This document shows, one piece after another, positions 10,627 to 19,100 of a DNA stretch of 64,000 bases. Position numbers and translations under genes: made by a program. Source of the DNA: Ypsolopha sequella (taxonomy: Eukaryota > Arthropoda > Insecta > Lepidoptera > Ypsolophidae); contig OW203991.1 in NCBI GenBank assembly GCA_934047225.1, positions 3,596,001 through 3,660,000 of the forward strand, given 5' to 3'. The notes under the pieces were generated by a model that was given only the letters and a program-made list of their open reading frames with translations, made no database searches and was not told the origin of the DNA. How positions within the stretch are numbered: the stretch's first letter is position 1; each line of letters begins with the position of its first letter.

Positions 10627-10632
10627 TTTATT
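10627..10632 (-). promoter_or_regulatory. poly(A) signal of gene B
   Basis: AATAAA on the minus strand, five bases after the gene B stop codon (10638-10640). Unusually close to the stop, but the only canonical hexamer there. Confidence 0.5.
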
Positions 10633-10637
10633 GATCA

Positions 10638-11923
10638 TCATACTGCTTCCTCATCAAGAATTGTCTCATTGTATTCTGGATTCAATGGATTCAACTCTTC
10701 CATTTTATTTTTGTCTAGATCTTCTTCAATACTCTGCAGAGTTCTGTTAAATGTTTCAGGTAACATGAAATATAAGCATAATAAAGATAGAGACATTATT
10801 ATAGCATTAACCAAAAACGTGCCATGAACAAAAACGCTTTTTATCATATACAAACCAGTTTTAGTAACAATGACCAAAAAAAAAAAGAAAATTATGCTAT
10901 TGCAGACAATGCCAGCACCTCGATGTGACAGAGGGTATATTTCACCTTGAATGGTATTTGATATCGGTAAAGCACTAACGCTTATCATAAAACTGTATAC
11001 CCAATACATACCAAAAGGAAGCCATGATAAATAATCAGGTAATAACTTTAAATAAGAAACATAGGACACGGCACTAAAACATAATACCAAGATAACAGCT
11101 GGGACACCAACTGCGAACAGCAATCTTCTTCTGCGGACTACAGTTACTGTAATTGTTGACACACACAATGCAACGCAGTCAGTAATGTCTAAAGCAAATG
11201 CATAGTAACTTACATGTTTCGGGTCGTTAGTTATTGCGTTAATAGCATCGATATATGTCGCTATAATTTGTTTCCCAGAGGTATCATATAAAAGTGCACA
11301 GCACAATACTATAGCATTTGCTTTCATAAAACTTTTGTCAAAGAAGAATTTCACTGCTACTTTCAAATTAAACTTTTTATTTTTATTTTTAATAGCTTTT
11401 GTCTTCAAAATTTTATCTTGTATCTCTATCAATCGATTGATTTCTTCAACTTCTTCATGGCCCCTTAACCAAATATATGCTTTTCTGGATTCCTCAAACC
11501 TACCTTGAGTAGCCAGCCAACTTGGACTCTCCGGACTGAATAAATATAAAAAAAAAGCCAAGGCCGGAATTATTTGTGAATATATCACTAAATTTCTCCA
11601 TTTGACTCCAGAATTACCCAGTAAACGTGCAACTGCAAAACCTAGAAAAGAAAATAAATACTTGATGTCCAGCATAGTTCCTCTAAATCTTGGTGAACAA
11701 CATTCTGCAACGTAGATATTGGTCATAAACTTGCATCCTGCCATTAATCCAGTAATAATAAATCCAGCAAACAGAGTTTGGAAGTCTTGAGCATTAGTAA
11801 TAATAATTGCTCCAACTATACTTGGGATCGAATACAACAAACAAATTTTCTTGCGGCCATATTTAGGAGTCAAACATCCTGCCAGTAGCGATCCCGGACA
11901 TGCCATCAATAGTAATATAGCAG
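10638..11923 (-). CDS. Tret1-like MFS sugar transporter, gene B, last exon
   Basis: Main coding exon of a sugar porter closely related to genes A and C. It starts after the minus-strand acceptor GTTTCAG (11930-11924) with CT-GCT, consistent with a phase-1 intron from the exon at 14443-14578; joined, the residues before helix 2 read W-I-P-A. Motifs match gene A: GRKK, ECCSPRFRG, PESPSWLATQGRFEESRK, RRRR in loop 8-9, GEIYPLSHRGAG and PETFNRTL. Family members use proton-independent facilitated transport of trehalose or hexoses at the plasma membrane; the substrate here is not shown. The frame is intact with its stop at 10638-10640. It lies in the opposite orientation to genes A and C. Confidence 0.9.
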
Positions 11924-12258
11924 CTGAAACAAAATAAAAACAAATAAATCACATAGAACAGGACATAATGCCAGTTGTCTACTTTTAATACACGAAACGC
12001 CTTAGCTTCCGCTTAAACCATAATTTATCCATAATTTTGCTATTAATGTATGCATAAATAGATAATTTACTAACACTTTTGTCAAAAATTAAGCAGAAGT
12101 TTGGCTTTTTGGTTTGGATTTTTGGTACCAATTAATAAATAATACGTATTTGCCTCATTCTCTGGTTTGGGGTATTTTAGGTTTTTATGAAAATTATTTT
12201 ATTTACATCATTTTCACAGGGGAAATGGCCAAGCTACTTTTCTGACTAAAACAACTTC

Positions 12259-12400
12259 TTGGGGATCTAAAAAGGCCGACTTGGGTGAATCATAAAATGA
12301 TTTGAAAGTAGGATAGAGTCAGAGGTTTTTCGCGCGTGCAAAAGAGACGGCATTAGAACAGAATCATAATGTGATTCATGCAAAACGGCCTTTTTAGAGG
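12259..12400. mobile_element. MITE family X, copy 2
   Basis: GGGGATCTAAAAAGGCCG at the left and CGGCCTTTTTAGAGGACC at the right form the inverted ends. The interior matches 6946-7108 closely. It abuts the next MITE directly. Confidence 0.65.
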
Positions 12401-12401
12401 A

Positions 12402-12640
12402 CCAGAGGGCCTATTATGTATCTCAAGTTGCCATCTGGACTGGGTGTCTATCATCAAAAACATACATATACTATCGAATTCCGATTGTTTTAGGATATAT
12501 TCGCACTTGAAGTGACGACACAGTTTGTAAGTAGTTCAGTACACATTAATGGCAATTTTGAAATTTCAGTTTTTAGCTATGTTTTTGATGATAGGCACCT
12601 AGTCCAGTTGGCAACTAAAGATACAGAATAGAGGGGCTGG
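12402..12640 (+). mobile_element. 239-bp MITE family, copy 1
   Basis: The ends read CCAGAGGGCCTATTATGTAT and, inverted, CCAGCCCCTCTATTCTGTAT. About 60 bases per arm pair, through CTATCATCAAAAACATA. Copies of exactly the same 239-bp length lie at 33489-33727 (-) and 62795-63033 (+). The terminal CAG suggests a hAT-like origin, but no clean 8-bp duplication was seen. Confidence 0.8.
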
Positions 12641-12703
12641 TGTTTGATATTGTAAAGGAAAAGAAACGCTGCGCTGCGCTGGTGGCGGAAACTGGCAGAT
12701 CTG

Positions 12704-12863
12704 TTCCAGAAGGTTATATACCCATACATCTTACTCGACGGACTTGCGAGAACATTCCACAGTTTTCTAGAAAGATAGTGTCGTATTGGAACATTCCAGG
12801 TTGTTCCCGACAATGCTAGAATGTTCTCGAATTATTTCTGGAAATCTCGGTTTAACATATAAA
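12704..12863 (+). promoter_or_regulatory. heat-shock-element cluster with downstream TATA box
   Basis: Six heat-shock-element modules lie in 140 bases: TTCCAGAA (12704), GAACATTC (12750), TTCTAGAA (12765), GAACATTC (12789), the three-unit GAATGTTCTCGAA (12819-12831), and TTCTGGAA (12836). TATAAAT follows at about 12857, 14 bases after the last module, and is followed by GGAGTGCTGCG. This matches the layout of an inducible heat-shock promoter, where trimeric HSF binds alternating GAA/TTC units. No heat-shock protein coding sequence follows. It lies in gene B's intron on the opposite strand, between two repeat elements, so it may be a captured promoter fragment or part of a transposon. Confidence 0.55.
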
Positions 12864-13290
12864 TGGAGTGCTGCGTGGCGCATTTTGCGCCAGATCTAAC
12901 GCTTTTTTTGACCACTTAGCGCTCAAAATTCGTTTTTAGCGCCTAGCGGAAAATCTAGCGCTATTTCGGAATGAGTGTTGTTTCATTTAGCACTTTTTTG
13001 GAATAATTTTGGGAAATCTAGCGCTATTTTGAAATAAGTTTTGTTTCAGTGATGATAATTCTACTTGCAATTATTTAATTTAGTATAAAATTTCTTTATC
13101 TTCTTTTAAAAATTCTTTACGGCTCTATACATGACGTATTTTTTAAAAAGCCAATCAATTACAATCAGCTTATCAATATGGCCACCAATATACAACATAA
13201 AACTAGCGGTTCTTTAGCGCTTTTTATAAAAAAATATGTTTAGCGGAATCTAGCGCTTTTTTACATCGGAGTTAGTGCGCAACACTCAAT
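12864..13290. mobile_element. probable MITE with AGCGCT-type subterminal repeats
   Basis: Starts GAGTGCTGCG and ends CGCAACACTC (inverted match GAGTGTTGCG). Between them CTAGCGCT, TTAGCGCT and TAGCGCC recur at least seven times, mostly followed by a T run. Subterminal repeats of this sort are transposase-binding sites in many DNA transposons. No coding sequence. Confidence 0.5.
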
Positions 13291-13359
13291 TGGACCTGGC
13301 AGCGCTGTGGATCAGTTGCGTTCTGACAGCGATACTGCGAGGATCACTATATACTATGG

Positions 13360-13680
13360 CACTGATTTAAAAGGAAAACTTTTTAGTTTAAACGAAAACT
13401 ATCACAGCTAAGTAGGCTTTACAAGTTAACGAGTACAGATCGCGCCAAACTTTTAGTCCCCTCTAAACACGGGGTGATTCGCATCAGCAGGAACAAAATG
13501 TATGATCCGTTCTTGGGAAGAGCAACTTCCGAGCGTACTAAAAGTTTGGTGCGATCTGTATTAGTCGACAAACTTATAAAATTTACTTGGAGAAGAAGTC
13601 CGCATATTGTGCAGAGCAACTACGGAACCCTACACCGCGCGTGGCCCGACACGAACTTGGCCGGTTTTTTTTTTGTTTAA
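13360..13680. mobile_element. dispersed repeat with internal inverted pair
   Basis: Nearly the same sequence occurs at 28525-28800 (AACTATCACAGCTAAGTAGG, GCGACTT-type middle, ACTACGGAACCCTACAC, then a GGCCG T-rich end). Inside, GTACAGATCGCGCCAAAC pairs with GTTTGGTGCGATCTGTA. The short open frames on both strands come from this inverted pair. Confidence 0.6.
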
Positions 13681-14442
13681 TGTCATGTCAGCTAAAAAAC
13701 AATATTGTAAATAGTTAATACAAACGCAAACGTTGTAAACTGTGAATTGAGAACTAATGCTGTACAACAAGGAAATAAGTATTGTTTTGTAGGTACTCGT
13801 AAATGTATCAGAATTAATTTGTACCTATATTTTTTTATCACAGGTTCAGCCATTTTTATATATATTGAAAGAAAATCGAAATTTTTTGGAAAACAAAAGA
13901 AATTCTTGCACTGCGGGTTGACATAATTCAAAAACTAAAAGTTCATATGCCAACCGTTTCAGGCATTATCAAGGCGAGTGTCACATTTGTTTGCCATTGA
14001 TTGTTTGTTGCATTGCATAGGTGTGTTGTCATGTAAAAATTATAATTTTAAAAAGTGTAGACAATAAAGTGCTCCAACGTTAATTTCTTCTTGAATAAAT
14101 GTAAGTCCACTAATAAATAAGTCACTAAAAATAACTTTTTACATAGACAGGAGGAAGTGAACCCCCTGCTTTAAGGCCCACCAACCGCCACTGGGTTGGA
14201 CCACCCTTTATATAGGTATTTATATTGTTAAGTGTACAGTCCAACTTTATAAGAATTCAATGAATAAAAATGTATAGATATTAAAAATCTGGTATAAAAG
14301 TTAGTAGTACTTATTGAACTTCCAGCACTAAATGATAGAAACCTTCATTGCTTCAAAATCCTCTACAGTTTAGTTTCCGCTCTTATTAGTACCAATATAG
14401 CATTAGTAAACATCAGCAATGATATTAAATTAACGAACGTAC

Positions 14443-14578
14443 GAATCCAAGTTGCTTGTTCCATTGTGACTTTAAGTTCGCTATCGGATGCTGTGATACT
14501 GGGAACCATAATTGATTGTACTCCATACGTAAACGCCACTGCCCATATTTGTAACCATGCAGGGAGTGAAACGAACAC
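14443..14578 (-). CDS. gene B upstream coding exon, Tret1-like transporter
   Basis: A 136-bp exon bounded by the acceptor TTGCTATTTTCAG (ends 14579) and the donor GTACGT (14442 down). It encodes VFVSLPAWLQIWAVAFTYGVQS...VTMEQATWI with a leftover base, the first transmembrane helix plus the E-x-(S/T)-W-I segment before helix 2 of sugar porters. Length, ends and phase equal the gene C exon at 40236-40371, which supports both. The codon after the acceptor is GTG, so a further upstream exon should supply the ATG; it was not found. Confidence 0.85.
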
Positions 14579-14843
14579 CTGAAAATAGCAAATTACATAG
14601 ATCGGAATTGTATTTCATAGGCTTACCATACGGTAAATACACACATAATATAACACTGTAACACATTGACTTCGTCTCCTGCGTAAAGATTTTAATGAAA
14701 CTCGATTACGTTTAAAAAGCTAAAAACAGTAGTAAAAATATTTTTACAATATATATTGTTGGCTTGTATTCTTGGACTGTATTTACACACAGAGAATACT
14801 AAGATACAATAATATTATTAAAACTCGCGTGAGCTGACATACT

Positions 14844-15013
14844 AAATTATTATCACATACGGCTTGAACACTCACGTGTGATTGTTGTTGACTATATGCC
14901 AACCGTTTCACCGATACAATTTCGGCATTATCAAGGCGTTCGTCGTTCTTAGGACGGTTGGCATTTAGTCAACAACAATCACACGTGAGTGTTCAAGCCG
15001 TATGTAATAATTT
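14844..15013. mobile_element. foldback element (CAACCGTTTC family), copy 1
   Basis: About 60-base arms: AATTATTATCACATACGGCT ... TATGCCAACCG pairs with CGGTTGGCATTTAG ... AGCCGTATGTAATAATT. The loop includes GATACAATTTCGGCATTATC. A larger relative lies at 26998-27309 and a fragment near 13950. Confidence 0.8.
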
Positions 15014-15242
15014 AATTTACATAGATACTAAGTACAATTCAAAATATTACTAACTGCACAAAATACTAACTGTGCTAATGTGTGTAATATAATGTTAATT
15101 TATATCTCCTTGCGATGGATAAATCGCAAAGTGTTCAAACATAGAAATTTATTTCTGTCATAGTTTCGATAAGAGAAATGTGTATTCTTCACTACCCGAT
15201 GCTGTAACAGGTGACGGTAGGGTATAATGGTCTTTGACTAGC
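15014..15242. other. upstream flank of gene B
   Basis: AT-rich DNA between the foldback and the BEL/Pao element. An AAACATAGAAATTTATTTCT block near 15140 recurs inverted near 45030. Confidence 0.4.
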
Positions 15243-15707
15243 TGTTCGCGCCACTTCTTGTGGCTCTCATACTGCGAGGTAGTTGTGAATTAATATTTGC
15301 AACTGTCATTTTCGCTGCATCTCCACCCGCTTAGTTTTGGACGCAAATCAATCAGTCGTCAATCAGAAGCCTTTCACGCCGGAGGTATACGCTGATTGTC
15401 ATTCGACTAGGTCCTACCTCGACCCTACCGCCCGCCATTTTGAGATCGCACCCGCTGTGCGCCTCATTTTCATCTATTACTTTTACGAAGAAAATTAGCC
15501 GAGAAGAGCGCAACCAGGCACGAAGAGGAAGAAGAAAACCATCTTGGAGAACACCAGAGACTTGGTGGCTCAGGCGAAGCGTGGTTTGTGGTGCATGCAG
15601 CTCCTTCCCAAGGTCAGATCTTTCATCTTCGTAATTATTTCTCTTCACTTCCCGCTATTTTTAAAACCTATGGTGATACAAAGCACTGCCGTCATATCGC
15701 GTGCTCA
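15243..15707 (+). repeat. 5' LTR of BEL/Pao element
   Basis: 465 bp, TGTTCGCGCC...CGTGCTCA. Every base compared by eye matches the 3' LTR 6358 bases downstream. The short open frames within it are duplicated in the other LTR and are not genes. Confidence 0.95.
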
Positions 15708-15712
15708 TTTTT

Positions 15713-15731
15713 TGGCCATTCGAGCCGGATC
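15713..15731 (+). promoter_or_regulatory. candidate tRNA primer-binding site
   Basis: TGGCCATTCGAGCCGGAT, six bases after the 5' LTR, starts with the TGG that pairs with tRNA CCA. The rest resembles the 3' end of an insect tRNA-Tyr (expected TGGTCCTTCGAGCCGGAT, two mismatches). The tRNA identity is from memory and is an inference. Confidence 0.45.
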
Positions 15732-16193
15732 TAGATCCATTTTAGGCCCTTTGATCTGCGATCTATAACCATTTTTTGGTATTTCCAACCGCTATCTTCA
15801 TGTTCTTTGTCTAAAGAACACGTGAATTCCGCTCTAATTTTCATTCTGCCCGCAGTATTACCCCGCATTCTCGCTCTTATTTGCATTATCTATGCATTAA
15901 AACCCCGCATTCGTCAAAATATTAGTGATTCCATTTCCTATATACTGGAAATTGTAAATTATCTACAGGGAAATACGCCATTCTGTTAATTTATCCGCTG
16001 CGATTATACCATTTGATCATTTCACAGAAAATATTATCTGCCTACCTGCTAATTCTTAATATTATCGAGAGGTACTCGTTCACAGGTTCGTCCGCCGCCC
16101 GTGTTATCTCTAACTCATTAGCACTATTCTATGTTGTAGTTAGTATAAAACTTTCGATAGTTCTGATACTTGCCTAACTTTGTACTATATAAC
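15732..16193 (+). other. BEL/Pao untranslated leader
   Basis: Sequence between the primer-binding site and the first ATG of the polyprotein (16194). No open frame of note; it probably carries packaging signals. Confidence 0.6.
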
Positions 16194-19100
16194 ATGCCAA
16201 ATTCCGCAGAAGCTGCAAAATTAAAGATGTCGTATAGTTTAAAGAAGCTTAAAAATAAAAGACAAGAATTGTTTAATCGCCTTCAGAGAGTTTATGACTT
16301 TTCTAAAACCGCTTTAGGGGATGTTTCTTCGGCAGAATTGTTTATGGCCAATGTCGAAACATTGGATACTGTACGCTCAGAAATTCATGTAATCATAGAT
16401 GAAATTAATGACACAGAGGTATTGATAAATCCTAATTTTGAACCAAATTATCAAAGTTGGTCAGCTTTTGAGGATCTTTACTCCCATTGCAAATACATCA
16501 ACCGGAAGTTATCACATTCTTCGAAATCGGCTGACTCTAAGGTTAAAGCTCCACGTGACATGGAATGTCCCAAAAAACCTACTATCAAGCTTCCAAAACT
16601 GGAACTCGTTGGTTTTTCTGGTGAAGCTACTATGTGGCCAACATTCTATGAAACATTTAAAACCACGATTCACGATAATCCGGACTTGACCGACAACGAA
16701 CGAGTACAATACCTGATGGGTAAACTTTCTGGCCGGGCACTTTCGATTTGTTCTGGAATCACACCGAACGCAACTAACTACGACATAATCTGGAAAACAC
16801 TCGTTTCTACTTTTCAAGACTCGCGTAGTTTAGCCACTACTTATTTGGATCAAATGTTTGAATTTCGCCCTTTAACTACCGCTAGTTCAAAAAACTTGGA
16901 CTTGTTTTTAGACAAGTTCTGTTCCGCTGTTTCGTGTTTAAAATCGCTGAATATTAAAGATCTTTCGGATTTTATCCTTATGTATTTGGCCCTTAAAAAA
17001 CTTGATGTTGAAACCGCTCGTTCATTTGAAATGTTTAAACGTGGTTCCGATTTACCCCATTATGATGAATTAATATCATTTTTACGTGAACAAACTAAGA
17101 TACTGAACCGCACTGCACCCGCAATTACCGCTCCCGCTCCGAACCGCTCCGCTAATAATAATAACAACAAAACCGGGTACAGTACCAAGTCAACCCATGC
17201 TTTTGTCTCCGCTTCGACCAATAATAATTGTTGTCCGCTATGTAAACAATTAAAACACTATAATTTATATAAGTGTCCCGAATTTGTGAAACTAGATATC
17301 GAGAAAAGATTTCAGTTCATCAAATCTAATAACGGTTGCACCAATTGTTTAAGCATTACGCATAACAACTCCGCTTGTAAATCGTCTTATAATTGCCGCC
17401 ATTGTAATTGTAAACACCATTCGATGTTGTGCCGCAAACAAAATGTGATGAATACTCACACCGCGCTTGGTCAAAATATTACCGTGTCTCCACGCACACA
17501 TACGCAATCTTCGAGGATGGTGGATCCTGCCGTATCGGCGACTAACACAGAACATATGACTAATGATTCTCAATCCGTACCAACTGCGAGTAATAATATT
17601 TCTTTATGTAACTTACAGCCTAACTCGCAGCGTAATGAAACATGCCTTTTAGGTACAATTCAAGTGATCGTGAAAGATTCTAACGGTATGTCTGTCCGTC
17701 TACGTGCGCTCTGCGACCCTGCGTCACAATCCAGTTTTTCGACGGTTTCCTGTTGTGAGAAGCTTAACTTAAAATATGAAAAAATTCCCCGCGCTTTTGT
17801 TAAGGGCATCGGCTCCTCATCAAACCCAATTAAGGGTGCGACAAACCTTAAATTGTTTTCACGATTTGATGATTCGGTTTCAATTTCGCTTGACACTTAT
17901 GTAATCGACCGTATTACCGACAACTTACCATCGGTGCAGGTGGATTTGTCTACGCTTTCATATTTAAAAGGTATCACACTTGCTGATGAAACCTTTTACT
18001 TACCGGGCGAGATTGATATTCTTATCGGTGCATCTTTATTCGCGGATATCTTGTTATCAGGCCGCGTCTCTGGTCCCCCGGGTACGCCGACGGGATTTCA
18101 GACCATCTTCGGTTTTACGCTAATTGGTAATACGCCTGTTTACCAAAATACCGCATGTTCAATTTCGTTATGCTCTTATATGGAGATTGAACCGCCAATA
18201 GATTTTATTTTACAAAAATTTTGGCAATTAGAAGAGGTGCATTGTGAACCTGCTTCTAGTCCCGCAAATGATGAATGTGAAAAATTATTTATCAACAATG
18301 TGTCACGTGACCCCGCTGGTCGCTATTCGGTTTCTTTACCGTTCGCACGGAATCCTAACATACTAGGAAACTCGTACCATCACGCAAAAAAGTGTTTTAT
18401 GTCTCTTGAGCGTAGGTTTGTTTCTAACGCAGATTTACGTTCCGAGTATAACAATATAATAAATGAATACCTAACTAAAGGTTACATATCCCCGCTTCAT
18501 AATGATGACCAATTATCTCTTGGTTATTATATTCCGCATCATCCCGTAGTGCGTGTTGATAAATCAACGACAAAGGTGCGTATTTGTATGAATGCCAGTA
18601 CTAAGACTGACTCCGCTGATGGTACTCGTGTCTCATTAAATGACACGCTGCACACAGGTGCTAATTTGCAAAACGATTTGTTTTTAATTTTACTTGACTT
18701 CCGCTTGTATGAAATCGCTTTTACCTCGGATATCAAACAAATGTTCTTACAAGTTTTGGTTAACGCCGATGATCGCAAATTTCAAAAGTTTTTATACCGC
18801 TTTGACACGTGTTCACCGCTTATCGCTTATCAGTTCAATCGCGTCTGCTTTGGACTACGTAGTAGCCCTTTCCTTGCGATGAGAGTAGTCAGGAAACTCT
18901 GTGAGGATGGGAGTTCATCGTACCCGCTCGCCGCTACTGTAGCCGCACGAAACTGTTACATGGACGACATCTGCTATAGCACGCCCACCGTGCAGGGCTC
19001 CTTACAGCTCAGAGATGAGCTGGTAGGATTGCTTAAGGCCGGTGGCTTTGAGCTCGTCAAGTGGTCTAGTAACTGTCAACAGTTACTTGATACACTGCCT

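Larger units (their letters stand above)
11924..14442 (-). other. intron of gene B, rich in repeats
   Basis: About 2.5 kb between the donor GTACGT (reads 14442 down) and the acceptor at 11924. It contains MITE X (12259-12400), a 239-bp MITE (12402-12640), a heat-shock-element cluster with TATA box (12704-12863), an AGCGCT-rich element (12864-13290) and a dispersed repeat (13360-13680). The remainder (13700-14442) is AT-rich, with a short piece of the CAACCGTTTC foldback family near 13950. Confidence 0.8.

Noticed and set aside
14627..14666. Upstream exon of gene B ending at a GTAAGC donor
   Set aside because: Joining it to the 14578 acceptor breaks the reading frame, and the intron would be only 48 bases.
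15352..15648. 98-codon minus-strand frame, duplicated at 21710-22006
   Set aside because: Both copies lie in the BEL/Pao LTRs; the duplication is the LTR pair, not a gene family.
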